DNA from: Lunularia cruciata
Lineage: Eukaryota > Streptophyta > Marchantiopsida > Lunulariales > Lunulariaceae
Assembly (NCBI GenBank): GCA_948567375.1
Contig: OX419760.1
Span: 53,444,001 to 53,508,000, forward strand
Reading direction: 5' to 3'
DNA: 64,000 nt
Shown piece by piece: positions 1 to 13,000 of the stretch. How positions within the stretch are numbered: the first letter of the stretch is position 1; each line of letters starts with the position of its first letter. The notes under the pieces were generated by a model. That model was not told the origin of the DNA and searched no databases. It worked only from the letters and a program-made list of their open reading frames with translations. The position numbers were made by a program, and so were the translations under genes.

Positions 1-330
1 CCAACACGTGTATATCCCTAACATGGCCATCCAACAATCACTAAGTAAAAGGGACCATGTCTTTCCAAGTCTTGAACCACCAGCAAGGAAATGTTTGCAT
101 GTAGGATCTTTTGGTAACCCCTGACTGCTAACATTGGTAATAACTCAAGATACCAATAAGCCAAGTATGCCACATGATGGAGAGAGAGACTTGCCTAGCA
201 GTCTCATCTCTCTCCACATACAAGTACCTTTGCACTCATATATTTTCCCGTAGTACTGTAGCTAGTCCAATGCTAATCCCACCAAACAACTCCAATAGAC
301 ATACTCCCTCTATTGGATACTGCCAAGCAA
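1..330 (-). pseudogene. DNA cytosine-5 methyltransferase domain remnant of B1
   Basis: Read on the minus strand, bases 271-315 give the AdoMet-binding motif I (CLLELFGGIS) and bases near 10-20 give the catalytic motif IV as GWPC followed by a stop, where B2 has GWPCQG. The stretch between them matches B2 and lacks the one-base insertion that B2 has near its LAYW motif. Family knowledge: the Cys of PCQ attacks C6 of the target cytosine. The domain continues beyond the window edge. The stop in place of Gln shows that this copy is inactive. Confidence 0.75.
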
Positions 331-1894
331 TGAGTGTGGTATCCAAAGATATCAAGATAATTGAATCTAGAAGCTCATCCTCACACTCATCTCTTGGTGG
401 TACAAAGGCTCCATTCCAAGCCTATTGCACCAACCAAACTACATGCTATTGAAATGCCTCTTCCAAACTCCACAATGGAACATCAAGGTGGATAGAACAA
501 TCCCACTTGTACTACAAATTTGAGTGTTCTCCTCTAGTACTGGAGTATCCTCCACATGGATATTCTCCTCCAATAAATCACTAGGCCAAGTAGCTACACC
601 ATTGACAGCTTAAACTGATGTTGCCATGGTCCCCAACTATAGTGAGCCAAGATTGCCACTACTAAAGCATATTGGTAGGCGATATACTCGTCCCTCACCT
701 GATTGCCAACTTGGTCTATAGGAGGTTATCTCCTCCCAATAGTTGATGTTGCTCCCCCCACTAGCACATCATATGACTCAACTATTGTCACAATAGCCTG
801 AGCTCTCACCACTGAGCTATCAGTTGGGTGACTAGGCTGAACGTGGACAAAAAGCTCCCCATGTGTGATGTACTATGTCAAACCACCACCTAGAGATGTC
901 TAGACCTGAAATGGACACCTCTCCACATCAGTATTTTGTAACTCTAGACCAACAACTGCAACCTTCCCCAACATAAGGTGCACACCCAAGTCAAGTAAAA
1001 CCTTCTATGGTGTATAGACCTTCCTTGAAGGTCCCATCAAATGAAAACTCCCCTTCTATTTATCCAACAAGACAATACCAAGTGTAAACCACGCTTGCTC
1101 AAAGGCCGGTCTAGTTGGTAACTCCTCTAATTTAGCCATTGCGGCTTACCACAAACTATTGGTTGCTGAGCAAATCCCATGCTCCTCAACCAAGTCAATT
1201 CCACTATCAACCACCTTTGCTCTAGTAGTAAGGACCACATCATCCCTACCCTCACAAAGCATGGCAGCCAACTAGAACAGTAGGGCTGAGTCAACTCTCA
1301 ATGTACACATGTCACTAGTTGAAAATAAAGGATAGCGCATAATTAGTTGAGCCACCCCCAACATCATGCTAGACTCAGTCTGTGTAGTAGCAGGTGGTTG
1401 ACTAGTAGTAGTCCATCATGCACTCCATCACCACCTACCACACTTGCACTAGGATAATTAAGAGCCATGGATGATGTCTATAGGGCCTCAGAAAGCATGA
1501 AAGATTGAGGAAGTCTGACTTGTCTCCCAACCTCTCTTCTCTGTGGGTCCAACTCCATTGATACTCCTCTAAGCTTTAGAGCATGTATTGCATTCTTAGT
1601 CACTATGGTGGAGGCATCTACCTGTGCTGCTCCACACATGAAATCCAAGGCATCTCTATCACTAGCATATGAGGTGGAAGCCTCTACACCCAAATCTAAT
1701 CTCCTCTGAGCTATGGCCATGCTAGCCAATCTCTGCTCCAACTACTCAATCCGAGTAGTCATGATTGTATCAAAAGTTAGGGCAACTACTACACCTCTAC
1801 TAGGTGTGGATCTTGTACCACCACCTCTAGCACCTTGTCCTCCATAACCTAGAGCTCCTCTACCACTTTCCATAGCAGCCCTACCACTCCGTAG
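331..1894 (-). pseudogene. Retropepsin and linker region remnant of B1
   Basis: This stretch aligns with 47560-48775 and 55947-56280 of B2. The protease active site near 980-1000 reads LLDLG on the minus strand, whereas B2 has LLDSGA, so the catalytic Asp-Ser-Gly is lost. Short open stretches remain, for example the 87-codon run at 1478-1741 that matches the linker between gag and protease. No continuous frame survives. The right edge is the CTTTG target duplication of C1. Confidence 0.65.
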
Positions 1895-2678
1895 CTTTGT
1901 GTGACAACCCGGCAAATATCACTTTTGCGGTAATCGGGTAAGTAAAGTTCGTTCCCGCAGAGATACGGTCACAAATGTCTAAATACAAAGCAAAGTAACA
2001 ATTTAGTTCTTCTTTAGTCTCTTAGGTAGAAACCACACCCAGAAGAGAGTAACAAGCACTGACTCGCAGTCTTGTCACAAATTCACACTCCTTAATCACA
2101 AATCCTTCAATTCTTTCCAAACAATCTTGATTGTGATGATTCAGGCTCTCCCGAAAACGGCACTTCACTACAAAACGACTTCACCTCAAAATTGTGTTCC
2201 ACCCCTCCACTGAAGGCACAACTTCCTCGATCTAAATTGCTTCACATCAACTTCGTGCTACACTCACAAATGCAGAATACTACCAACACTACAATTCCTC
2301 TCAGATCTGTCAAGGCATTGCTTCGATTGCACTTCACTTAGGATCAAACACACAAAATGAAGATCAAGGCTGTGGAATCCAACATCCAACAAGCACTCTG
2401 ACTTGCACTTTGAATTTCTCCAAACACTCACAAACACAATTGCAAAATTGATACTCGAAATCAAGCTCAAGCGACGAGCACTGCTTCACAGCACTTTGCT
2501 TTATCTATTCTCAGAAATAATGAGCACTAAACAACATTTTGCTGCGAATGCCACTCTTAAGTAGTGAACAATCAACAGTTCTAACAACTATACCGCTCTA
2601 CAACAACTGTTCTAACCTGTAGATCCAAAATGACAATGCACCTCTTCAGATCTGCCCCTTCAAATCTCAAATCGGTTT

Positions 2679-5240
2679 CTACTCCGATCCAATGTCTACT
2701 TCTTCCTCGGCTTTCAAACCCAAACCCGAAGTAATCTTACTTCCTACTACATTTTCCTCGGGTTTCACATCTCCTACTTCTTTGACCAGATCCAGCAATT
2801 CTCTTTCCTGATCTGAAATTGCACTAGTGGGTAATCTATCTAACTCCTTATCTCCTGACCCACTCTTCTCTAATGTCTCTGAGGGCAACTCTGAAGACAT
2901 TTGGATTCCTATGGTATCTACTTCGGGTTTTGCCTTAACATCTTTCTGAAGCTTTTCTAACTCTATTTTCACTAAGTCTAATCTAATTGAGATGTTATCC
3001 TCTACTTCTAACACCTTTCTATCTACACGAGTTCTTAGTTTTATTAACAAGGCATTCATCTCCATGTCCTTCGCTTGTCTTTGCCTTGTCTCCTGCACCA
3101 ACAACTTCAACTCGTGCAGTCGCGCTTCTTCAATTCGAACGATGGCTTCTGTACTTAACATTGCATTCACTCTAAGGACTATCTCCTTTAGTGGCTCCAA
3201 TCTTGTCTTTCATTCTCGTTCCCGATCTGCAAGCCATTCCTCTATGTACATCACCAACTCTTCCTCAAACTCGGCCTTCACCGCTTCCTTCTCTTTCTCC
3301 TTCTGTACAACTTTCTCTTCCTAATTACAAAGTAACTCTCGTAATCTCTCTTCTTCTCTATACCGCACAGACAACTCTCTTTGCTAGAGTTGCTTCTTCT
3401 CCTCCATACTCTCCATCACTTGATCGAACTCTTGTTCCTTTGATGCTACCCTCGCCATAGCATGGATAAGCTCTACTCTTGAATCAGCAAACTGCTGCTT
3501 CAAGATTTCATGCTCCGCTACCTGTCTCTCCCTTGCGATGTCACTCTTCCTCGCAAGATCCTCTCGATAGCTCACTTCTCTCTTCAGGTCTTTGATTACT
3601 TGACTTCTCTCTATTGCTTCCGCTCGCAGTACTTCTCTCTCCTTCTCACCTCAGGTTATATGCCTCTTCAAATCCGAGTTCTCCTCTTCTAATCTTGCTT
3701 CCACCTGCAATACAGTCTTTACTTTTGGACAAGTCGACTGCATCTCCTTCTTCTTCTGCTCCAACTTCACCAACAGCGGGCACACTACCTCTCGTAGGTA
3801 CTCTACTCCCTCACGGGCAACTTCTTCCTCCCACAGAGTAATTTCTTGTTTCTCCTTGTGCTCTCCTGATACGCGCCTTCTTCTCTGAAGTCTTCGTATG
3901 GGGATTGATGCCTCACTACCCGAGTTGTCTTTTGCCTCTTCCTTCACTCTACTCGGCCCCGCCTCACACTTCGCCTAACGTCTCGAGTGAACTCCTTGCT
4001 GTACTGCAATCTTCTTCTCCTCGAGCACTGGTACTTTGTCTTCCAACGCCACATTGTCTTCGGCTTCTACTTCTTCTTTGTATTCTTCAGCCGCTGGCGC
4101 CGAGGTCATTTCTCCACCGTCTTCACTGTCACTGCTAGTATCTCCACTTTGCAGTGTCAGCTCAGGTTCCTCCTCATGTTCCGAGTCCTCCGTCTTGAGC
4201 TCCGCCTTGCCTTTTGAGTCTTCATCTTCTGACTCAATCACCACCATTCCTCGCCTCGGGTTATTTTTCTGCATCTTCCGAGGTTTCTTGTTTTCTTTGG
4301 CTTCTGCTTGCTGAGTTCTCTTCTTTGTCGGGGTACTTACTACGACCTCCATGTTTTTCCCTGTCTTTGCATAGTAGTCATCCGTGCTCCAGATTTGGAG
4401 AATGTATTGCTGCTCCTCGACATCAACTTCCTTTTGCACATCCGGATGGAAGTGCGACACCATCCGATTTTGCTCCACCGAGGTCAGCAAATTGAGCCCA
4501 AGGTAGAAGTGCGCCGCAAACGGCACAATGTAATTTGGAGGCGACTTATCCCGCAGATTCCACACCATCTGCCTTGTTCTCCCGTAGAAACACCTTGCCC
4601 AATTAATTGATTCTCCTGCAAATAGTTTGTGAAAGAACACCGCTTGGTGTTTCATCACATAAGTTGTTCTCTCCGGCTTCAGGATTGCCATCAAAGCACT
4701 CACAATTCCTCTCTTGACAGGATCTTTGTAACTTTCTACCTTGTACCCATTCTTCGTTCTCTTTGACAAGAAGGCATCTCTCACCTCCTGCGTTTCTTGG
4801 GCTATCTCTCCTTTCCCCAAGAACGTGGCTCCCTGCTCTGAACCCGCCTCCTTCCCGAGTACAAGTCTCCAATCTGACTCTGTCCAGCGGGCCAGATTTC
4901 CTCTCTTCCCTTCTTCCTCGGGACCATTGAGACACTTACTCTTGATGATTTCTGTCATGAATCCTGGAAAACTTATGTTCCAGTTCCATGCCAGAAAGGT
5001 GATCCAAAGTTGGCTCAAGACTTTGATCCTCGCTACTCCATCTAATCTCCAAATTGCATGATTTCTCACTGCAAATTTGGAGTTCTTCTTCCCTCCTCCC
5101 ATCTCTTCTGCTTTCTTACTATCTCTCAATTTCTCTCTCGCGACTTCTCCCTTGCGCACTAACCCAAGTCCAACTTTATTTCCCTTTCCCCGATCACCTG
5201 CAAGACGACTCCTCAATGGCAAAGGAAAATTGCTCGACAT
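2679..5240 (-). pseudogene. C-family long ORF, best preserved copy (few stops)
   Basis: I do not recognise this protein. The first frame runs from the ATG at 5240 (MSSNFPLPLRS) for 421 codons to a stop at 3975. The coil part continues to 2679, broken by a few stops that are sense codons in other copies, so the ancestral protein was about 850 residues. Residues about 60-300 look globular (NHAIWRLD, LAWNWN and ARWTESDW are conserved among copies). Residues about 320-420 are rich in Glu, Asp and Ser. The rest is charged and strongly predicted by eye as coiled coil. There is no zinc knuckle, DDE or reverse-transcriptase motif. A loose resemblance to the plant transposon protein domain of gag-like ORFs is possible but unproven. 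Confidence 0.7.
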
Positions 5241-5259
5241 TTTGTCATTGCAGTTTCAA

Positions 5260-5267
5260 TTTTTATA
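5260..5267 (-). promoter_or_regulatory. TATA-like box upstream of the C1 ORF
   Basis: Minus-strand TATAAAA lies about 20 nt before the first ATG (5240). C2 has the same motif at 17202-17209, 27 nt before its ATG, C3 has tataaaat near 24163 and C4 has a similar motif in its leader. The conservation suggests a promoter element inside the transposon. The spacing is so short that transcription would start at or just after this ATG, so either the true start Met is downstream or the motif serves another role. Confidence 0.35.
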
Positions 5268-5658
5268 GAGTTGCACTTCTTCGTCTTCCATCACTTCAAG
5301 TTTCTACCAAGAAATCACACCTCCGGCATGCACCTGTCACTATCAATCAACCTTCATGCGTATGAGCCGCCAATTTTGAAATGGCCTCTTCTTGAATTTC
5401 TTGCCCCGACGAAGGTTGTTAGACTGTCTTCGCCTCGGGTTGAGCTCCCAAGGATCCAAAGACAATCTACTTTGTATTGTATGCTGATAGGGCATTTCCG
5501 AGTACTTCGCCTTATGACCCGAAGTCACTTTACTTTGGGTTTCATCCCAAAGACAATTTTCTTTGCCTTCTTCGGCCATACAGGCGCAATCCGACTTCTC
5601 TATACACTTCTTCTCCTTTATTTTGAAAAAAAACAAAAAATGTGGGCACCACACTTTG

Positions 5659-6930
5659 GGTGTAGGTCAAAGCACCTATCACTAGTGTGACCAAATCTGT
5701 GGCAATGCTCACATTGCCTCTATGATGGTTGTGATGCACTAGAGGTATTAGGTCCGCTGCCTTGAGGGCACTCTCTTTTGTGGTGAGATCCACCACAAGT
5801 CCAACATACAACACCACTACTCACTAGCTACTACTGACCCAAAAATGAAGGTAAAGGTCTAACTATAGTAGGCACTCCACTTGCTTCATAGGACCTAGGC
5901 TATCCACCATGTCCTCAAAAACCAACTAGGCATGGTGTACTTTGTTGCACTCTAGAAGAAGTCACAATTGTGGATGAGGTCTTGCTTCCAAATCCAAATA
6001 TCACCACTCTCTCCTCCACCATGTTGAGCTCAATACGCTCAACCAAACCAAAGACTAGTGCCAAAGTAAGCAAAGTAGCCTGTAATAATGTAGCATCATA
6101 GACTCTACATTGCAACTCCCTATCCAGTATCCTAAACCAAAACTGGACTGCTTAGGCCTTAGTAACTCCCTAAGTAAAACTGATCAGCCATCTCATGTAA
6201 GTCTATGCCTTGTGTAGGCTCTCTCCAGCCTTCCGCTAGAACTCCTACAAGCTCCTCAGCTTGTCAATCCACACTCCTTGGTAGTTCTACCTCAAACACT
6301 GGAAGAACTCCACCATGGGGTTAAACCTAAGTACTCCACCACCTCCTGTAGAAGTACTTCCACTCATAGTAGCACCATCTCCAAGAGATCCACCAATGCT
6401 ACTAGAGCTCAAACTCATGGATGCAACCAATCTACCCTTAGAAATTGAGTAATGGAGACAAAGTTTGGAGATCAATATTGTCTCTAAAGCTCAATCTCTT
6501 CCAAGTAAGCTCTCCTAAAATCATGGTAGTCATCCATCAGCGGACCCTCCAAATACTAAAACAAGCCCTTCTATGTCATGAAGGATGTGAACAAAGTCAG
6601 GTTCCGCATCTATTGCAGATCACACCAATGATCAAACTCCTAGATGAAGTCATCCAACTCAATGGTACCTATTGTACCAAAGTAATGCTTAGGACCTTTG
6701 GAGACCCCATAAATCTTGTATGTGTCCCACAACAATGGTGTGGACACACCAAGTGCACTCTCAACTAAATCAACTCTTATGTCAAACTCCAACTTAAAAT
6801 CAATCTCCTCCCTAAGTGGGACCTAAGATACAGGCTGATACCAAGTGCCGCTCTGAGTAAACCCACTGCGTACTTTAGGGCTATCTCCTTTGGAAACCCC
6901 AAAGAAAGCCGTCATGACAAAATAACTAAC
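5659..6930 (-). pseudogene. gag remnant of B1
   Basis: This is colinear with the B2 gag (57630-56281). Fragments such as the 66-codon run at 5915-6115 contain the VFGLxERIELNMVEERV stretch found in B2. The zinc-knuckle region at about 5660-5820 is frame-shifted and carries stops. The decay pattern is the same transition-rich one as in the rest of B1. No protein can be made from it. Confidence 0.65.
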
Positions 6931-7309
6931 AACCGCACCCGCAAGTACTCCACCAAGTGCCAACATCACCAACCAAACACCACCAAGTACTAACACCAAC
7001 CTAGCACCACCACTAATGTAGCCCAAATTATGACAACTACACTAAGGGAAAGAGCAACCTGTAACTTGCCATCACATCACGCACTCTCACAATTTGCAGG
7101 TCACCATTTCCTACCTCATTGGAGAAAAACAAAGGTAGTGTGATTGGTCCTCACTCCAGCCTCACTACCAAGAGCACACTAGAGCACCAATGCTCAAAAT
7201 TCAAGGCACCTCACACACACGTGGTGCAAAAATAGGAAGCAAAGAATGGAAGGGTTCCAACTACAAGAAAGCTAAACAAAACCTCTATCTCATAAAACAA
7301 CACTAGACT
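6931..7309 (-). other. B1 5' untranslated region between PBS and gag
   Basis: This matches 57600-57980 of B2. I see no conserved open frame and no structural RNA. It holds only the leader of the element. Confidence 0.5.
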
Positions 7310-7322
7310 GACTCTGCCACCA
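7310..7322 (-). promoter_or_regulatory. Primer-binding site of B1
   Basis: On the minus strand the stretch reads TGGTGGCAGAGTC, two bases after the LTR. It resembles the common initiator-Met primer site TGGTATCAGAGC with a few mismatches. The same sequence is at 57981-57993 in B2. The identity of the primer tRNA is therefore only likely. Confidence 0.55.
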
Positions 7323-7324
7323 TT

Positions 7325-8681
7325 TGGCATTTGACATAATAAGAGTTCCTATTTACGTCCTAAGCTACCAAGATCACCAAGAATGGGATCAAACTACCTC
7401 TCCTAGCCAAAGCTACAAGTGTATAGACAACAGTGGAACAATCACTAGGACAACAAGTGAGGGTGGACCAGTTGACTAGGGCACCAGTCTAGGAACCAAA
7501 GATCTAAGGCCAAACTCTATTGCGCACAATCTAGAAGGATGGGCAGATTTTGCAAAACAATGACCAAGATGTACTCTAAACTAGCTAGCCTCATGCCAGC
7601 AAGTTGGCTTCTTGGCCCTTCTAGGCCTTTATAGCCTCTCATAGCCCATAGCCTTATTCCTCAAAGCCTCTAAACGTCCAAATGAGTCCTTTTTTCTTGC
7701 CATGTCAAACCTTCTCCAAATTTGGTACAACTCTTCCAAATTTGTGAGACTCCTCCAACTCAAGTGAAACTCTTCTAAATATGGCCAACAAGCAAAAATC
7801 CTCCAAATTTGACATAAAATCCAGCAAAAATTTGATGTAAATCCCTAAATTTGGCTGACCGCTAAATCCTCTACTAACTCTTCACTTGAGCCAAATTGGA
7901 AAAATGGGTTTCTCCAATTCATACATTCATGGGGATGGGTTTCTAACTCCACCTTCAAATTCACTTTTTGAGCCCAACTAGTAACAAATTGGTCTTGCTT
8001 TTACCTCTTGAGCTCAAAATCACAACTACCACTTGAAAATTGCTCTTCTTTGCTTGAAATTTGGCCAGCGCTTCCACACACTGTTTGCCTTACTGCCAAA
8101 TCTGCATCAATCAAATAACCTTCTATACACTAAGGAAAGCTTGAACTCCGATTGAGCTACCAATGACCAATGAATCTTGGAGATACCACCAACACTCTCA
8201 ATTCTTGTACCCAACCTCAATTCTTTGATGTAATCAATTTGGTTACACAACTCAACTCACACTCAATCAGATCAATACTTGATCTATCACTCTATAATTT
8301 AGCAACAATTGGGTATTGATCACAATCAAGCCACACCCATTTTAGCTAAGAGAATCCAGGTGATGCTTGCTGGCCTTTGTCTACTATAGCCAGGAGCTCA
8401 AAGGCTCAACATCAAAGAAGTGAGCTCTCTAGAACTACACTTCAAAAGTATACCCCTTGAACTTGAGCTAGGTCTCAAACCCCAATGGTCACGTTGATGG
8501 CACACCCAACGGTGCAAATGATGCAAGGTGACAATGGGCTCCCCCATGAAGTCAATATCCCAAATTAAAAATCTGATTGTCAGAAAGTAGTCTACAAGTA
8601 ATTGCTAAAATATCTCTAACAACTATCACTACAACTCTACTATCCAAGTAATCTAGATGCAATACTACAAATGGCATGAAA
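7325..8681 (-). repeat. 5' LTR of B1
   Basis: This is about 1357 bp and pairs with the 1387-bp 5' LTR of B2 (57996-59382). On the plus strand it starts TGGCATTTGACATAA and ends ATGGCATGAAA, where B2 ends ATGGCGTGACA. The divergence is mostly transitions. The right edge abuts the C4 ORF near codons for an IQRSHL motif. Confidence 0.7.
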
Positions 8682-8719
8682 TCATTGTCTTTGGTAGGTG
8701 CTTCTTTGGCTGGTGCCTT

Positions 8720-10060
8720 ACCCTAAAGATGTGATCTTTGTATCTTCAATGTCTTGCCCTCCGAGCTCTCCTCTTCATCTTTGACTTTGCTTAGTCCTAC
8801 AACTACAAGTTGTGTGCTTCTATTTGATCTTGTTACTCTTGGAAATACCAAGGAAACCTCTCCTACTTGGTTGACTTCCAACTCAATTGAAGGAAACTCT
8901 ACATATTGCTCATCTCCTTCTTCCATGCGGTCAATTGCCTCATGAAACTCCCATTGTTCTTCTCTAACAATTTCTTCCCTCGATTGCTAAACTTTGGCTT
9001 CTCCTTCACTACCATTGCTAGACTCTCCACTCTATAGCATAAATTCTTCTTTTGCTCTTGAGAATTCACCCTTTGACTCCATTTCTCCTTCCAATTCTTC
9101 CTCCAAAGATGATTCCTTCACTTCTATCAGTGCAGGCTTTGGATTCAATCTTTGTATCTTTAAGGGCTGCACCGGTATGATTTATCCTTTGGGTCTACTT
9201 CTCTTCCTTGGCATGGGGATATCCATTGCCACTATCTTCTCCTTACAACTTTTCAAGTGGTAGTCATTGCCTTCATGTACCCGCTCAATATAATATTGTT
9301 CAGCCCCATCTACTTCTCTTTGTAAGTCAAGGTGAAAGTTGGATACCATCCATCCTCTCTCCTTTGAGCTAAGTAGGTTTAATCCAAAGTAGAAATGGGG
9401 TGCAAAGGGTATGAACTAGTGGGCAGCATATCTATTTGCTAATTGGTAATTGTCTGCCTGACTCATTGGTGAAAACACTTTCCCCAATCTACCACCTCTC
9501 CTACAAACTTTTGATAGAAGAATATTGCTTGAAGCGTTGTTACATAGGTTGTTTGCTCAATCTTGAACACAACCATCATTGTGTTGATGATCCTCCTTGG
9601 TATTGGGTCTTTATAACTATCCACCTTATACCTATTCTTGGTGCGAGGTCTACTAAAAGAATTCCTCACCTTAGTGGTTTCTTTCAATGACTCACACTTT
9701 TGATAGAAAGTAATGCCTCCTACTTCTCATGCTTCTCTCCCCAAAACTGATATCCAATCCAAGTCAATCCATTGAGACAAATTTCCTCTCTTCTCTTCAT
9801 GCTTAGGCCTATCTCTACAATTGTTGGTAGTGATTTTTGCAATGAACCCTAAAAAGCTCAAATTCCAATTCTAGACCAGAAATGTGATTCAAAGTCTGGT
9901 CAAGACTTTGATCCTTACCACTACATCTAATCAAAAAAATTGCAAGACCTCTCACTACACTATACTTATTTGCCTTCGGGGCCATTGTGTGCTTCCCCAC
10001 TCTTTGTTTATGAAAGATCAAACCCGAGACTCTAACACACTCCTCTTGCATAGTTGCAAT
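8720..10060 (-). pseudogene. C-family ORF remnant in C4
   Basis: Minus-strand fragments match the globular domain, for example the run at 9463-9687 with TKNRYKVDSYKDP, and the acidic segment ending at KTLKIQRSHL near 8723. Many stops and frameshifts are present. It retains the order globular domain then acidic region, and the coil is lost beyond the B1 insertion. Confidence 0.65.
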
Positions 10061-13000
10061 TTGCATTCCTTTGTGACAACTTGGCAAATATCACTTTTGC
10101 GGTAATCAGGTAAGTAAAGTTTGTTCCCATAGAGATACTAGTCAGAAATGTCCAAATATGAAGTCAAATGTCACAATGTAGTTCTTCTTGGTTTTGTCTT
10201 TAATTTCTCAATTAGCAACTACACCCAGAAGAGAGTAGCAAGCACTGATTTGCAGTCTTATCACATTTGTCACACTTAATCACAACTCCATGAACTCTTT
10301 CCAAACAATCTTGATTGTGATGATTTAGGCCCTCTTGAAATTGGCACTTCACTGCAAAATGACTTTGCCTCAAAATTATGTTCCACCCCTCCATTGAAGG
10401 CACAACTTCCTCGATGGAAATTGCTTCGCATCAACACTATGTTGCTCTCACAACTGCAGAATACTACCAACACTACAATTCCTCTCAAATCTATCAAAGC
10501 ATTGCTCCGATTACACTTCACTCAGGATCAAACACACAGAATGAAGATCAAGGCTATGGAATCTAACATCCAACAAGCACAATGACTTGCACTTCAAAAT
10601 TCTCCACACATTCACAAACACTAACACAAAGTTGATACTCAAAATCAAGCTCAAGCGACAAGCACTTGTGACAACCCGGCAAATATCACTTTTGCGGTAA
10701 TCAAGTAAGTAAAGTTCATTCCGGCAAAGATACAAGTCAGAAATGTCCAAATACAAAGTCAACAGTAACAATGTAGTTCTTCTTGGTTGCGTCTTTAATC
10801 TCTCATGTAGAAACCACACCCAAAAGAGAGAAACAAGGACTGATTCGCAGTCTTATCACAAATTAACACTACTTAATCACAACTCCATCAAATCTTTCCA
10901 AACAATCTTGATTGTGATGGTTCAGGCTCTCTCGAAAACAGCACTTCACTACAAAATGACTTTGCTTCAAAATTGTGTTCTACCCCTCCACTGAAAGCAC
11001 AACTTCCTTGATCAAAATTGTTTCACATCAACATTGCGTTGCACTCACAAATGCAGAATACTACCAACACTACAATTCCTCTCAAATCTATCAAGGCATT
11101 GCTCCAATTGCACTTCACTCAGGATCTAACACACAAAATGAAGATCAAGGCTGCGGAATCCAACATCCAACAAGCACATTGACTTGCACTTCAAAATTCT
11201 CCTACACTCACAAACAAAATCACAATGTTGATACTTGGAATCAAGCTCAAGCAACAAACACTACTTCACAACACTTTGCTTTATCTATTCTCAAAAATAA
11301 TGAGCACTGAACAACATAATATTGCAAATGCCACTCTTAAATAGTGAAGCAATTGATAGTTATCTTCCTAATGTACCTCTTCCTTATGCCTCTACACACC
11401 TGCAGATCTGAAATGACAATGCACCTCTTCATATCTGCCTATTCACATCTCAAATTAGTTACTAATCCAATCCAATGTCTACTTCTCCCTCGTCTTTCAA
11501 ACCCAAACTCAAAGTAACTTTACTTCCTATTGCTCTGTCCTCGGGTTTCATAATTCCTACCTCTTCTACCAGATCTAACAGTTCTATTTCTTGATCTGAC
11601 ATTTCACTAGTGGGTAATCTATCTAACTCCTTATCTTCTGACCCACTCTTCTCTAATGTCCCCAATGGTAACTCCAAAGACATCTGCATTCCTACTTCAT
11701 CTAGTTCAGGTTTTGCTCTAACATCTTTCCGAAGTTTATCTATCTCTAACTTCACTTAGTCTAATCTTATTGTAATATTATCTTCTACTTCTAATATTTT
11801 GCTATCTACACAAGTTCTGAGACTAATTAATAATGCATTCAAATCTGTATCCTTCGCATGTCTCCTACACCAACAACTTCAACTGGTGCAGCCTCATCTC
11901 TTTTGTACTTAGCATCGCATTCATCCTGATTATGATCTCCTTCAATGGCTCCAATCTCATCTTCCTTTCCCGCTCCTAATCTGCAAGCCAATCTTCCCTG
12001 TTTCGTTCTCCTTCTCCTTCTACACAATCTTCTCCTCCTGATAACGAAGTAACTCTTGTAATCTCTCTTCTTCCCTATATCTCACTGTCAACTCCCGTTG
12101 CCACACTTGCTTCTTCTCTTCTACACTCTCCATCACTCTATCGAGCTCTTGTTCCTTCTCTGCTACCCTTGCCATAGCAGGGATAATTTCTAGTCTTGAA
12201 TCAGAAAGTTGTTGCTTCAAGATTTCATACTCAGCTACTTGTCTTTCCCTCGCTATGTCACTCTACTTCACAAGCTCCTCTTGATACCTCGCTTCTCTCT
12301 TCAAGCTCTCAATCACTTGACTTTGCACTACTGCATCCACTCGTAGTACTTCCCTTTCCTCCTCTCCTTGGATTATCCTCTTCTTCAACTCCGAGTTCTC
12401 TTCTTCCAGTCTTGCTAATACCTGTAACACAATCTTCACCTCCGGACACTTTGACTGCATCTCCCTCTTCTTGTGCTCTAGCTTCACTAACAACGGGCAC
12501 ACAACTTCTCGTAGGTACTCCACTCCATAACTCGCAACTACTTCAACCTGCGGAGTGATCTCTTTCTTGACCTCTTCTTCTCCCAATACTTGCCTTCTTC
12601 TCTTCAGTTGTCATATCAAAATAGGCGCTTCACTTCCCAAACTAGCATTCTCCTCTTCCCTTGCCTTGCACGGACCCATTTCACACTTCACCTTGCGCCT
12701 CGACCAAAACTCCCCTCTGAATTGTAATCTTCTTCTCCTCCGGCTCAAGTACCTCGTCCTCCAACTTCACATTATTCTCTTCCTCGAGCTCCACTTGAAC
12801 TTCTTCTGCTTCTGTAGGTATGATATCATCTCCCCACCTTCATTGCTATCACTACTCGTATCCCCACTTTGTAGCATGAGCTCAGGTTCTTCCTCATGTT
12901 CCGAGTATTTGGACTTACACTTAGCTTTGCCCTCCGAGTCTTCTTCCGATGACGCAATCGCCACCATACCTTTCCTCGGGTTTCCTCTCTTGGTCTTCTG

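Larger units (their letters stand above)
1900..5653 (-). mobile_element. C-family element C1 (full-size copy inserted in B1)
   Basis: The copy is bounded by perfect 5-bp target duplications CTTTG at 1895-1899 and 5654-5658; B2 has the matching uninterrupted target near 56290. On the plus strand it begins TGTGACAACCCGGC and ends TGTGGGCACCACA, so in coding (minus) orientation it runs TGTGG...GTTGTCACA. It is 3754 bp long. I see no terminal direct repeats and only about 4-5 bp of inverted terminal match. It carries the long C ORF (5240-2679) and a conserved block of about 600-700 bp at the coding 3' end. Confidence 0.85.
1..8681 (-). mobile_element. Retrotransposon B, copy B1 (5' part; rest lies left of the window)
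   Basis: This copy reads on the minus strand and matches B2 (42239-59382) segment by segment: methyltransferase at 1-330, protease region to 1899, gag from 5659, primer-binding site at 7310-7322, 5' LTR at 7325-8681. It is interrupted by C1 (1900-5653). The left end is cut by the window edge, so reverse transcriptase, integrase and the PHD finger are not seen. Differences from B2 are mainly C/T and G/A changes, and every frame is broken, so the copy is old and dead. Its right end lies in the ORF of a C-family copy (C4). Confidence 0.85.

Noticed and set aside
3191-4610. Serine- and leucine-rich plus-strand ORFs opposite the C1 ORF
   Set aside because: They are complements of the Glu/Lys-rich coiled-coil and acidic coding strand.
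5659-5817. The 91-codon minus-strand ORF at 5542-5817 as a gene
   Set aside because: It crosses the border between C1 and B1 and is in a frame different from the zinc-knuckle frame of B gag.
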